DNA of 64,000 nucleotides, from positions 1,420,001 to 1,484,000 of the forward strand of contig JAIGNY010004520.1 in the NCBI GenBank assembly GCA_020152595.1. Direction: 5' to 3'. A program made the translations under genes and the position numbers. This DNA is from Chiridota heheva (lineage: Eukaryota > Echinodermata > Holothuroidea > Apodida > Chiridotidae). Of this stretch, positions 32,535 to 44,586 are shown in pieces (the stretch's first letter is position 1; every line of letters starts with the position of its first letter). The notes beneath the pieces were generated by a model. It searched no databases. It was not told where the DNA came from and saw only the letters and a list, made by a program, of their open reading frames with translations.

Positions 32535-34275
32535 TGTGAGACGGATCACTTGTAATTATTTCAATACCCCTTTAAGTATCACCTCTTCTCCTTGATTTTT
32601 TTGACAGACAGATAACCTGAACAAAGAAACCTTTATTTTGCATCCAAATTGTAATTAGAGTCCTACCTCGTGGCTGGTACTAATTTTGTGTTTAAGAGAG
32701 ACCACGAGGAGACGCTTGGTGACCGTTGTGTGGGAGAGACGCTTGGTGACCGTTGTATGGAAGAGATGCGATTTCGATAATTCTTTAGGACCTTGTTTTT
32801 TTGTTTTGCCCGTTAATTTTAATTGTACTTTTGTGTACTCAGGAATTTTTGTCAGCCTATATAGCTGCTAATATTTTCGTGAGTTGCTCTTTATTTTATC
32901 TGAACGATGGTTGTTTCAAACTGATTATCCTGAGATTGTATCCATCCTTCGCTACTTGATGGCGACAGTGTACCGTGTAAGCGGAACAGGTTCTAAATCG
33001 CATAATTCCCTCGTAGGCAGTATATCAACAAGGATTTAACACTGGTATTTTGTATTATCGTAATTTTAGAAGAATTAATAATGTATATTATTAAACCGTT
33101 CCAGAATACTAAAGTGCATTATTTTATCAAAGAATGGACCGTGTGAATCCCCTCCTTCTTAAGTGAACTTATAGACGTGATATGCTCGCCAGGGCAGGCT
33201 CTATTACCTGTCCAGTGGCGGTGTATGTCTATTTTACCCCCTTTTCAGCCATCGTTTTTCCGACTGCTTGGTGGGGGTTCTTAAGAATCACACGGTGGTC
33301 CAACGTATACTTGCTGCAACACGTGCATTTAGGGGTGTATGCACACTTTTTTTCTGTTGTTAAGTTGTGCATGCGTCCAGGTGGTGCACGCGGCAAGTCG
33401 TGTATGTTTCCTGCGCCCAGTGTGCATGCGCCGGAGGTGCCCGTCTAGTGTTTCCTGTATCAAGTGGTGCATGCGTCTGAGGTGGCTGCGTTTAGTGTTT
33501 CCTGTATCAGGTGGTGCATGCGTCGGAGGTGCCTGCGTCTAGTGTTTCCTGTATCAAGTGGTGCATGCGTCTGAGGTGGCTGCGTTTAGTGTTTCCTGTA
33601 TCAAGTGGTGCATGCGTCTAAGGTGCCTGCACCCAGTGTTTCCTGTATCAGGTGGTGCATGCATATGAGGTGCCTGCACCCGGTGTTTCCTGTATCAGGT
33701 GGTGCATGCATATGAGGTGCCTGCGTCTAGTGTTTCCTGTATCAAGTGGTGCATCGTCTAATGTGCCTACACCCAGTGTTTCCTGTATCCTGTGGTGCGT
33801 GCGTCTGAGGTGCCTGCGTCCAGTATTTCCGGTGTCCTGTGGTGCGTGCGTATACAGTTCCTGCGTTCGGTGTACAGACGACCATGTTCGAGTGTGTAGC
33901 CATTTAGTGTGTAAGATAGACAGATGATTCTTAAGGTGTGCAAGCGTTTAGTTGTGCTTGCGTTTTAGCGTTCAAGTATAGAGAAATATGGTGCTGAAGT
34001 TATTGTTTATCACTTGGACATAATATTTTCTTGTTTTAAAGAGATATTTCTTTTTGACTAGTTGTTAATTGTTTTAAACTATCTTACTGGAAAGTGATGT
34101 GTTTTGGAATTAGGAAGTGAGAGAGTAGAAATAGATTGTCAATTTGAAATCATTTTGTCGTGTTTTCATTTGCCTTTTTTTTTATATGTTCTATTTTCTT
34201 TTAATGCTGATCATTGGAAATTATTGAGGGCGTCCTATCCCTAGACGAACTGGAAACGCGGAGGCCAGCGTTACA
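32535..34275 (+). repeat. 3' long terminal repeat
   Basis: 1741 bp, TGTGAG...GTTACA, a direct repeat of 24339-26074, with its own 47-bp array (about 33400-33870). Indels relative to the 5' LTR are mostly one base (for example CTACCTCGTGG here versus CTACCCGTGG at 24466). Confidence 0.95.
33400..33870 (+). repeat. 47-bp minisatellite inside the 3' LTR
   Basis: Same unit and order of variants as at 25200-25660, with a few one-base indels. The copy number is about ten in both LTRs. Confidence 0.93.
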
Positions 34276-34360
34276 AATATTAGATACTGCAGGTGTCAAA
34301 AAAAATTTTTTTTCCTACTGCGCATATCAGAATTGTTTTGCAGACCCTTCGGGTATACAG
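34276..34360 (+). repeat. Dispersed repeat R1, copy 2, right part
   Basis: GATACTGCAGGTGTCAAAA and CCTACTGCGCATATCAGAATTG resume the CATACTGCAGGTATCAAA modules of R1 after the LTR element. Confidence 0.65.
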
Positions 34361-35395
34361 TAGTAATATTGGGCTTTAACTGAACTGTCTGTGAGTCGGA
34401 ATGTATCCACACTAGACCCACAAGCTTAGGACACATTTTTTTTTACTGCTTTTATCTCATTATCATTATCATTATCACTCAAAAATGACCAACTTATTCA
34501 CCTTTGACCCAAACCCTCATCATACCTAACCTACAACTGAAATATTGCATGTGTGTAAGTGTAAGTACTGGATATAAATTATACAGTATATATGTAAACA
34601 GTATCACGAGCATAAATTTTGTATAAAATTGAGCTTTCAGTGGCTAATTTGAGTTTCATATATCATCATCATCATGCAGTCAGTCGATTCTCGATAAAGA
34701 CTGTCCTTCAAGGTCGTTATCATCCTCAGTTTTTATAGATAGGGATGTACCGGATATTCGGTCCAGCTGGACTATCCAGTTGGATAGTGACAAAAAATCC
34801 GGTTCTGTTTCTGGCCAGATTTGCACGAAAATCCGGCTGGATTATTCTAAAAATCTGGCTAGAATTATCTCTTAGGATGATGTTTGTAATAGCTTAAATT
34901 TAAGTGACATCTTTTTAAAAATTAATTATAACTACCAAAGTAAAGAAGATACAGTAACATGATATTTTACTTAATATTCTGAAAAGTTTGAGCTACCATT
35001 AGAGTATATCAACCAAACCAAGTATGTACTGTATAACCGAACTGCTACAACTATTGTAATGAACTGAAACTTTTTCAACCATGACAACAAACAGTATGAA
35101 GTGCAAACATTTCCTGCAGTTTTTATCAGTGTAATACAAACACCTAGCTTGATCCAGAAAGGGGTATGGATGTCATTGACCAAAAGGGGAATTTACAAGG
35201 CATCAAGGGCACTTTGAGAGCAGGTTTGAGGGTGCTTGAAATGCAAATAAGGAAGTAATCAATGCAACAAGTAGTGTGTAGTGTCCCTGCATCTAATTAT
35301 ATTGTCAGAGAAACTATAATCAGCATGAAAAGAAGGCAAAATAGTTATCAAAAGTTTGTTTTTGTGAATAAAATGTAAAGCTCTATGTAAAAGGG
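34361..35395. other. Unassigned intron with a possible transposon end
   Basis: AGGGATGTACCGGATATTCGG (about 34740-34760), followed by degenerate AATCCGGCTGGATTATTC repeats to about 34870, resembles the terminal regions of hAT-type repeats common in invertebrates. No boundaries were found. The remainder is featureless. Confidence 0.35.
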
Positions 35396-35466
35396 GGCAG
35401 GGTGGAGGCAATAAGGGGCAGGGTGGAGGCAATAAGGGGCAGGGTGGAGGCAATAAGGGGCACGGT
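35396..35466. repeat. 21-bp tandem repeat, about 3.5 copies
   Basis: Unit AGGGGCAGGGTGGAGGCAATA. The copies are almost perfect, so the array is young. Confidence 0.9.
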
Positions 35467-35639
35467 AGAGCACCCCTCTGAAAAAGTGAAACTATAGGGA
35501 CCTGTGATAAATTTGGATAGTTAAATTTAACCATAGACATTCCTTATTTTATCATTGTTTATTGCCTTTATACTTTACCCCTTTTTGTAGGTTTTTTTGT
35601 TGTTGTGTTATCACCCCCTTTATTATATTGCTAAACATC

Positions 35640-36236
35640 TGAACTAATTATATAATGCAACATAAAATACATGTAGTCTCTTTTCAGATATCATTCTCCT
35701 GTGATGATTGTACACCTTGGTTTTCTTTATATTTATTTGCTGTCCATATTTGGTTGCTGCCACTGCAAAAGCATCTGTGAGATGCTGCATGTTCTCTCCA
35801 GAGTATGTCACCAAAGCACTATCAACCTCAAAAAGTAATTCTCTGGCCAATACTTGCATAGTCTTCATTTTCGCTTTGAACTGTGACACCTTAAATAGGT
35901 GTGCATTTTGCCTGGATTGGATGTATACCATAACCCATCTTCAGCACTTCTTGAAGTCTTCTTCAAGCATAGCAAAGAGGAACAGGGAAACAGAAGAGAT
36001 TTGGAACTGCTCAGATGTTGCATCCTGGACTGATACTTGTGCCATCATTCCATCATGTGGAGAACAAATCATATTGGTGAACTTTTTTGGGCACCCAAAC
36101 TTCCTCGACAGCTGCCACAATCCTACACGACCCAAGAAGGCTTTAGTAAAGTCGATCAACACTACAGTATGTACAGTGGCATATCTTGCTCAATACATTT
36201 TTCTTGCAACTGAGGCAGACATAAGATCATGTTAAT
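35640..36236 (-). mobile_element. LINE reverse transcriptase fragment, second lineage
   Basis: Minus-strand frames give LQEKCIEQDMPLYI (about 36205-36160), LIDFTKAF (motif A, about 36162-36135), LWQLSRKFGCPKKFTNMI, HDGMMAQVSVQDATSEQF, FAMLEEDFKKC (about 35975-35943), then ARELLFEVDSALVTYSGENM (motif C, with FADD altered to FEVD) and GQQINIKKTKV (to about 35720). These motifs belong to the RTE/Jockey-like RT series common in invertebrates and differ from LINE A. The stretch with the B motif (KQGCVLAPTLF) is deleted. Dead fragment. Confidence 0.82.
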
Positions 36237-37577
36237 TGTGCTTCAGTTTGATCTGACTTTGCGCTTTGAATGATGATCCAAACAATCAATTTTCTGGACC
36301 CAGAGACTTACATCAAGTGTTCTTTGGAATCAATGAAAATGAAACGAATTGGTTTCTACCCTGAATGGAAAATGATGGAATGTGAATCCTGGCTGAATAG
36401 AGCTCAAACAATGTACTTCACTTGAATAAAACTGAAAACAATGGTACTGTATGGCCTTCAAAGAAATCCAGTCAGAAGGTAATCTTTAAGTGTTCAGATT
36501 GCAAATGTTCATTACAGATCAAAACTGGGGGATAATTTATCTTGATGGGCCTAGGATTTTTGAGGTAGACTATATTAAGTATGGGGATCAAATGAACTCT
36601 TAGAATTATTCTAGGCGTGTCGGAATTGCAATAGGGTGGAGGAACTATATGTGCTCTAAAGTGTTAATATTCTAATTGTTGTATTAATCCCCTATTAACA
36701 TTTCAACTTCCCTCAAACCTGCCCTTGAAGTACCTTTCATACCTTATAAATGCCCCTTAGGGTCAGCCTTTTGGTCAGCGAGACCCTGCTCCTTTCTGGC
36801 TGAAGCTAATAATTTGTAGAGTCCCCTGAACAATCAAGTAATTCCCATGCATGCAACAGTACTCAAATTTGTAAAGAGGCACTCAAAAAGCTGTTCGTGT
36901 TATCCAATTGGCTCTAATAGTATCTGTAAACAAAAACAGTAACAAAACGGATAGCAAGATACGACTACTTGTTAAGATTCACACAAAACAAGCCCTTTGC
37001 TGTTCAGTAAAGTGCACCTGCAACGTGATCTGGAAAGCAATTCCATAATCAAGCTCCGAAAAGACTTCTCACTATCTCTCTGTTAGACTTTAATATACGG
37101 TACACTAATCACCAACATGCATACATCTTCCTACACACCTCTTTAATGATGCAATTGCATTTCCTGCACCCCTTGTTTTCTATGCATATTTAACTAAATG
37201 CACTTTAATATCATCTGAAGCTCTTCTCTTGCGGTTCAACGAGGAATTATGTTCACAGCATTGGCAATCAATCACTACACAGTTCATTTATTACAAGGTG
37301 AGCTGAATTCTGAATTACAAGTAGTGTACATGTACTGTGCAGTGCAGATATTATCTAATGTGCATTTTACTGTCAGAAACAACACTAAATAAAATAAGGC
37401 TAATGTTTTCTTGAGGTTAACAAAGGTTTATATACATTGGGTATATGGACAGGTAATAATACAATACTGTAGCTAACTACAATAGTTTTTAAAATCTGTT
37501 ACAAACAAGAAAAAGACAATTATTTCTCAGTGACTGAAATTTATGAAAAAGAAATTCAATGAATCACATTAAAACAG
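36237..37577. other. Unassigned intronic sequence
   Basis: No supported gene or repeat recognised. Some of the sequence next to 36236 may be further LINE debris. Confidence 0.4.
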
Positions 37578-37821
37578 CACTAGTCAAAAAAGTGAGGACA
37601 CTCGTTTTTTTGCGAATTTCACAGATATGTTATCCAAAACAGATCAATAAACTTCATACCTCCATAGCCCACAGACAACTTGAGGACATAGGTAACTTTA
37701 ATATTCATATTAACCATAGACTTGCTATACCGTAGCATTCAATTTGGGGGGGACCCTGCATTCGATTTGGAAGGGGGGAGGGGACCCTGCATAAATACAA
37801 CCTCAACTTTTCGGTCTAGTG
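37578..37821 (+). mobile_element. MITE with CACTAG termini, copy 1
   Basis: Starts CACTAGTCAAAAAAGTGAGG and ends ACTTTTCGGTCTAGTG, so the ends are inverted. Internally, GCGAATTTCACAGATAT, AATATTCATATTAACCA and TTGCTATACCGT match the second copy (52076-52300) read in reverse complement. 244 bp, non-coding. No clear target duplication. Confidence 0.8.
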
Positions 37822-38833
37822 TTCCTTTTTTAAAGATTTTGAGCTGCCTGTTTTTTTTTTTAAACAAAAAAGTTTCCCCACATGTTTTGCAGGAAATCCA
37901 TACAACAATCAATGCAAAACACACATACTGTCCGATACTCCAGATTGTATTTACAGTGTGAATTATTCATTTCATCCTTAAACACACAACCTCAATTTCA
38001 ATTACCTGTTCAGCCTTTCCACCTGTTACATACCTTTTCATTGACAGATCACAAAACAAATTTACAAGCATTACTATTACACAAACAAAACTAACCTCCA
38101 TATTTACTTTTTCCATGAGAAAAAAGATTATCAAATTCACCAATTATTGAATGAACTTCCTATTATTAACTAATATTATTTTCCTTCCTATGTCTGATTC
38201 ACACAAAAGAAACATAATTTCTCATTTTCAAGAATTTTGTCATAAAGGTTTTGACCTAAAAATGTACCTAGGGTGAGTCTACACAAAACAGTGACTCATT
38301 TGGGCTTGGTGATAACAGACCTATAATACAGTCGTGCAAATCAATATTTGAATGAATACATTGCGCACAACTGATATACAGTAGAAGCAGAGTTCCTTAA
38401 GGTTATGGCCGTAATGATTTACTCCAAACATCCCAATGAATGAAAATATGGATTGGGAAGTGTAATGTCAAATTGTCAATGGTACGTTCAAAAGTTCAAG
38501 TCCAGACAATAAATGAAGAGATTTTGATATGTCAGTGGTACACTCTTACCATTTTTAAGGTTGGTTGAAACTGCAGTATTGAGTCAAAATTACACGCTGA
38601 AGGAGCGGGATACACAACCATTTAGAAAAGAAGAGCAAGAAGTGTAGCAGATCATGAGTGATACCTGGATGACTATGAGAGATGTAAAATACACTACACT
38701 CAAATCTTTACGACCTATTTAAATATAATCATTTAAAAGAAATTTTCCTTTCCAAAAATTTCCAAAACTTTTCTAAAGAACGAAGTGCACCCCAAATTCA
38801 TTCCACTATTAAATTTCAGCATCACTGTAACAG
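37822..38833. other. Unassigned intronic sequence
   Basis: Nothing recognised. A 70-codon open frame at 37882-38094 has no motif. Confidence 0.4.
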
Positions 38834-38846
38834 AGCAATGACACCG

Positions 38847-39123
38847 ACGACGACAAGTGAACACACAATTACAATGACGGGGTCGTCGCCTGTGTATCGG
38901 TTATGATAGTAACAATGCTATCACGAAACGCTTAATACGACCCGGACAAGAACACAGGTACGACGTATGGACAGACATAACATCGACAACCAAGTCAATG
39001 TCCACAGCCTTTGATAACCAGTTGTGGAACACTGGCGTGTCTACCCAACCCAGGCTTGAACCCAGGGCCTCGTGGTCTGTAGACATGTATGATAACCGCT
39101 ACACCACAGTAGGTACTGTAAAT
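38847..39123 (-). mobile_element. tRNA-derived SINE with 13-bp target-site duplication
   Basis: On the minus strand the head carries a pol III A box, TGGTGTAGCGG (39106-39096), and a B box, GGTTCAAGCC (39062-39053), spaced as in a tRNA. The T-arm is degenerate, so it is not a working tRNA gene. A body of about 190 bp without recognised homology follows, and the 3' end is a short GTCGTCGT run. AGCAATGACACCG flanks it exactly at 38834-38846 and 39124-39136, proof of retroposition. It was presumably mobilised by a LINE. The family is not identified. Confidence 0.85.
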
Positions 39124-39136
39124 AGCAATGACACCG

Positions 39137-41183
39137 TGAAGAAGATTCTTTTAAATATTCAGGCATATTTATTCAAATAACATGCAAATGTATGTCATGA
39201 ATCTCTTTCTTTTGGTCAACTGCCATAATACAAAATTTCAAAGTCATTTTTTACTTGATTCTTTTTGTCCTTGCTATTCTGCTACAAGGCAGTAAATTAC
39301 AGACAGTTCCTGACTTTGACAAGATTTCTTAGAATTTGGCAATACCCACCACACTCTACAATTATCTGAGAAAGACATACTGCAAGTACTGTATTGGATG
39401 AATTTGAAGAAAAACAAAAATACACATGGAATACATCCAAAAAAAAAATAGAATTTGATCAGCTTCAACACAAGAACTAAATAAAAAAGTTAATTGGAGA
39501 CTGTCCTCGCCATAATTCTAAGCCCTTTCTAATAAACAATGAAACAAAACAAAGTGGCAACATTTTAACTCTCGTTCTGGATATGGATAAATTGCCTTTT
39601 TTCAACTTCTTTTTGTATCTCACCTTAGGGCCTTACAAGTCTTTAATAAAAGGAGTCCTACACCTTTAATACAAGAAATATCTGGATTAGTTTTAACACA
39701 TCTTTATTGTGATCAAATCAATGCAAGACCATTTCGGGGTTTGAGCTGCTAATTGAATTTTACGTCAAGCTCTGCATCAGCCTGAATGAAAAGTAAACAC
39801 ATCAAAATTGGAACAGAATGGGAAATAAAAGGGAGAGAATTTACAGTCATAATACAATTAAAAGTTTAGGTCTGCAAAATGGAGAAAATCAGTGGAAATG
39901 AGCAAAGAAAGGATTTTGAATGATAATTCAAATGAGTTAAATGGTTTGCCTGAGTGGGTAGTTAGCTCTAATTCCGTTCACAATTTTAAAGTCAACATTG
40001 ATAAGTTCTGTACTACACATGTAATGTAACTCTGGGTGTTCTTTGATATTTTTTGAGGTGGTGGCGTTAGCTTGAGCTTTTTATGGGGTGAATAAACCCT
40101 TCTTAGCCCGACATCTTGTTATGTTAATTCATTACAAATATTTTCAGTACACCAGATATGAAAGTAGAGGTGATGGCATACTGTATGTAGGTGCTTTCCA
40201 TGTGATACCAAGATTACTCCTATAGGACTGTGATAAAGTTCCGATTGTATTTTTAGGAGGTGGTTTGAAAATTGCGATACTATCGCCGCGTGGTAGAGTA
40301 AGGGTTAAAGTTGTTTTCAAGTGGACTATTTTAATAGGGTTTTTTTGCTTCTCACATAATTTTTTGGGCTGACAAAAGTTATAAATAATTTGGGGTCGAT
40401 TATTAATTAAAATAAGGATGATTTATCATTAATGTGGACCCAACAAATACTACTCGCCCAATTCCCCACCACGATTTACATGCCTGCTAGAAATTATACT
40501 AGATTGTGAAGGAAACGGTAGAGTGATTATTGTATGGAAGAAGAAGTGTATTTTGACAGAGAAGGTATTAAAAGCCCAGAGGTCTAGGATTGGGTGATTC
40601 TACTAACGTAATCACAATCATTACGGTACCTGCAAATCATTACTTTCTTCAAACAATTATTTTGACCTACCCCTGTAGAGGTCATATAAACTCAATACAA
40701 AAATTACACAAGTGACTGAGAGTATGGGAGAATATAAAAAAAAAATCACCGTACATGAACAGTACACTCTAATGAATGCTGTACACTTAATCATTTCCCA
40801 AATACTGTATTTGGCCATTTTTTTGTTCCACGCATTTTCATAATTATTTTCTTCACACGTAAAATATTTCCACATGAGTTCTGCTGTTGTGAAATCCACG
40901 CATTGTGCACAAACACAAGCTGCCTCGGGTGTACAATCTTTTCCTACAAACCTGTTACAGGCTGCCCTACTATAGAAAGCAAACTAACTGAACACCTTTA
41001 AAGTATGCAAGTCAATGACACTCAAGGTTACAAATCAGGACAAAAAGTTCAGAACCAGACAGCATGTATTAATTGCTTCGTTAAGATTTCTGTTCTAGTG
41101 TTTCTTCCATTAGGGAGGTTCACTCTGAGCCGTTAATGACTCACATACGAATCACATTTACTTTACTTTGCGCTCAGGCTGGA
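39137..41183. other. Unassigned intronic sequence
   Basis: About 2 kb without a supported gene. The stretch 39690-39800 (ATCTTTATTGTGATC... CATCAGCCTGAATGAAAAG) resembles the edge of a repeat, but I could not find a partner in the window. Confidence 0.4.
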
Positions 41184-41552
41184 GACAGTACAGTCATGAT
41201 GGCTACTGTACAGTCATGATGGCTACAGTACAGTCATGATAGCTACAGTACAGTCATGATAGCTACAGTACAGTCATGATAGCTACAGTACAGTCATGAT
41301 AGCTACAGTACAGTCATGATAGCTACAGTACAGTCATGATAGCTACAGTACAGTCATGATAGCTACAGTACAGTCATGATAGCTACAGTACAGTCATGAT
41401 AGCTACAGTAGTCATGATAGCTACAGTACAGTCATGATAGCTACAGTACAGTCGTGATAGCTACAGTACAGTCATGATAGCTACAGTACAGTCATGATAG
41501 CTACAGTACAGTCATGATAGCTACAGTACAGTCATGATAGCTACAGTACAGT
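41184..41552. repeat. 20-bp minisatellite, about 18 copies
   Basis: Unit CTACAGTACAGTCATGATAG, nearly perfect. One copy is short by 3-4 bases (about 41405) and the first two have a GG variant. Confidence 0.95.
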
Positions 41553-41827
41553 GGGACAAAAAGAGGGTGTACAGTAGGATGAGCATGCTGTTTACAGTAC
41601 AAAAACAAATTCATTGTATACAAAACCAGCCTGTTCCTTGTAGACTGTTACAGTAAATCACATGAGCAAGGAAAATCATAAAAATGTTTTATGGTTCACA
41701 TAAATCATCATTCTGTATCATATATACCGATAAACATACAGTATACTGATTTTTGTAACACTACAACAAGGAAAGTTACCATTAGGCTGCTATTGACTAT
41801 AACTTTAATATCATCAAAAAATTTTGA

Positions 41828-42406
41828 AGGATTAGTTCAGTGGTCAAGCATGTTCATCTTACTGTATATGAAAGAGGACTTCAAAGGAAACAAAATGGTA
41901 AAGAAAGCATTCAAAAATCTTATTCCGCTAAGGAGATATTCAAGTTTAAAGTTTGGTATCATTTTTGTAGAAACGACTAAAATCAGACTAGTTGTGACGT
42001 CACAGCCTCAGATTCCTCAAAGTCTTTGTATTTGAAAGAAAGTTTATTTAATTTTTCACTATTTAAATTGTTTTTCCTCAAACTTTCTTCAGGTGGTATA
42101 TAATAAATACCCCTCCTAGATTTAGTATTACTACTTTTTTGACATACCCCATGATTTATAAGTCACAAAATAGCTATAGAATCCTATAGAATACAAATAT
42201 TATAGAATACATAAATACTTTGAGGAATCTGAGGCTATGACATCACAACTAGTCTGATTTCAGTCGTTTCTATACAAATAATACCAAACTTTAAACTTAA
42301 ATATCTCCTTAACATAATACAATTTTGAATGCTTTCTTTGCTATTTTGTTTCTTTTGAAGTCCTCTTTCATATAAAATTGACTTGCATGACCCCTGAACT
42401 AATCCT
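41828..42406. mobile_element. Fold-back (long inverted repeat) element at TTAA, copy 2
   Basis: Left arm AGGATTAGTTCAGTGGTCAAG...CAGATTCCTCAAAGTCTTTGTA (41828-42030). The right arm repeats it inverted (42213-42406, ending CTGAACTAATCCT). TTAA follows the right end (42407-42410) and the left flank reads TTGA. The central part matches the element at 17848-18430 in reverse complement. No coding capacity. Related arms are at 11885-12063 and 48788-48880. Confidence 0.85.
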
Positions 42407-42410
42407 TTAA

Positions 42411-43660
42411 GTTACTGTGCATAAAATAATCCCCAAACTGTACACTGTAAATTCAATTAGACCTCAAACATCTTTATTTTTCTTTAAATTTTAAGACTTC
42501 AGTTTTTCCTGTATTATCAACAGATACAGTATTAAACTCTGCAAAGAGAAGAATTCTGTACTGTACTGCTTCTTGCTGATGGAATTTTCCCACTGGGGTT
42601 AAAACCAACAAACAGAAGAACTTAATTGGACATATCATAATCTTGTACACTATGGTCCTTTAAAACTGAATATAAAAACCTTACGTACTGTAAGCACATC
42701 AAGCCATACTGGCGCCTGTGGGTTATAACCAAACGTATAAAGATATGACAAATTAACAGCACCAATATCTTCAATCCACAGTACAGAAGTACAGAAGTAT
42801 AATAGGCTTACATGTTGTAGCCTGTGTCTGAGTGCATATATGAATACAGCACAATTCCTGTGTACCTGCCTTTCTATCAAAACCAGTGGGGAACCTCAGA
42901 AATGATGATAACAAATCAAACAAATCTATAACAAAACAAGTTAATCCAATTTAGAAGTGTAGATACAGTACAATACAGTGCATCAAGACAGTATTTGGCA
43001 AAATATTGAATATTTTAAAAACATTCTGTTACAGCACAGTACCTAAAACATTGAAAGGAAAGAGACCATGTCAAGTTCAAATTGGGCATTTAAAAAAATC
43101 TGACACCTGTCAATCTTATTCTTCTTGAAATTCAATAAGTAAATGAATGGGCCAACCTCTCTCTAAACCTGTAAATCCAATCATTATTCCTCAGAATCAT
43201 AATTCTTTTTCAAGAATGTACAAAAAATGTCTTGAGGGTACAGTATGTACTACTGTATGCTTGCCTATACTCACAAAAGAAAATTACCACTACATCTTTG
43301 AAACCCATTTTTTATCAACTCCTACAAAATTAGTGTACCGTGCAGTATATCTAATGTCAACTCTTACACGTATCAAACTGATATTCTTGCAAGATGAATC
43401 TTTCAGCGGCAATGATCAGCTGGATGAAATTAATACCAATCATTAAACGTGTTAACAATCTTTGAGGAAATACCTATCTCCCAAATATGAATTGTAATCT
43501 GAATGATTTCAAACAGCTACAGTGCACACTGTAAAGGTGCTTCCTGATTATTCATCGGTGCCGTCACAATCATACATTATGTTGATTATCACAATGTTCA
43601 TGTCAAAATCATGATGTCGTGATATTGCAAGATGAGATATTGCAAGATGTCGTGACATTG
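42411..43660. other. Unassigned intronic sequence
   Basis: A 99-codon frame at 43147-43446 shows no recognisable motif or splice support and is not called. Confidence 0.4.
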
Positions 43661-43663
43661 ATT

Positions 43664-43752
43664 TTCCATGTTTCAGTACACCATGTTTCAGTACATGATG
43701 ATGTTTCAGTACATGATGATGTTTCAGTACATAATGATGTTTCAGTACACTG
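43664..43752. repeat. 18-bp tandem repeat (TGTTTCAGTACATGATGA), 4-5 copies
   Basis: Units start at about 43669, 43685, 43703, 43721 and 43739, the first shorter. Young array. Confidence 0.85.
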
Positions 43753-44174
43753 TAAAAAAAAACTTTAAAACACGTAAGGGAATTCTTTTTTTTTTTAAAT
43801 CACAAAAATTACAAGTGATGTTTTGCAATTTGTCATATACAGTACTATATATTCTTGATTTAAATGTTGTATGATATTAATGTATTATGTTGCAAAAAAA
43901 AAAAATCTACAGGCAAAATGCCATGTAGAAGCAATGTAGAAATTTGCATGAAATGTCAGTTTCCAAAAAATATTGTTATACAGAAATAGGCCAACTGTAT
44001 ATCACATTTTTTTTTTGTATCATATTGGTGAAAATGCCATATCATGCGTTCACTAATGTGTAATATTCATATGAAAAAAAAACTGAAAATGTCAAACTCA
44101 AAAACATTGCAAAGGAATGACAATGCAATGGAATACATAATTGTTTGTACAACTTCTGTTTTACCCTTTCTGCA

Positions 44175-44400
44175 TGTAAACTTGGGCGATATGGATCATT
44201 ATACTATATATCGATATATCGCCAAAATACCAATATAATCGAAATATCGATATAATCAAAATGCAAATTATATGATGTCATACTTCAATCGTTATTCATG
44301 TTCTGTTCAAGGTCATCTCATCTCAGCACAAAAAATTCATATGAAAATTTGCATGTATTAAAATTAACAGAAATCATTGCAAAATATGTACATATATCTT
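44175..44400. repeat. Dispersed repeat with ATATCGATATATCG core, copy 2
   Basis: TTGGGCGATATGGATCATTATAC..., then GCAAATTATATGATGTCATACTTCAATC and ATTGCAAAATATGTACATAT, parallels 19205-19400. The end of a larger unit may lie near 44575, where TATCGAATATATCG motifs recur. Confidence 0.65.
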
Positions 44401-44586
44401 CAAATAAACATCTGTTATGCTTAAAAAATATCTGTTTTTGTTTTCTTTCGATTTTGGTACTTGTATTACATGTATTCCTCCTGAGCCTTAACACAATATC
44501 GAGGGTCATTCGATATGACCCTTAAACTCATTATCAGCCATATCCACATCGGTCGATATCGAATATATCGAAATATTGAAACATGA

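Larger units (their letters stand above)
24339..34275 (+). mobile_element. Complete Ty3/gypsy LTR retrotransposon with extra ORF3, 9.9 kb
   Basis: Two direct LTRs (24339-26074 and 32535-34275) begin TGTGAG and end GTTACA. Internal order is primer-binding site, gag, protease, reverse transcriptase, RNase H, integrase, a zinc-finger ORF3 and a polypurine tract. Integrase after reverse transcriptase puts it in Ty3/gypsy. Flanks AATA (24335-24338 and 34276-34279) give a 4-bp duplication. A 5-bp AAATA is possible if the terminal A is not counted. It lies on the plus strand, opposite to the RAPGEF-like gene, inside repeat R1. All frames carry single-base indels, so the copy as written cannot make intact proteins. 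Confidence 0.95.

Noticed and set aside
39040..39115. A functional tRNA gene on the minus strand
   Set aside because: A and B boxes are present, but the acceptor and T stems pair poorly and the sequence is the head of a retroposed 277-bp unit, so it is called a SINE.
41184..41552. Regular 20-bp repeats considered as a CRISPR array
   Set aside because: Units are contiguous with no unique spacers and the DNA is eukaryotic, so it is a minisatellite. The same applies to the 25-bp array at 48881-50300.
43147..43446. 99-codon plus-strand open frame as a small gene
   Set aside because: No recognisable motif, no splice or promoter evidence, and length within what is expected by chance in 64 kb of AT-rich DNA.
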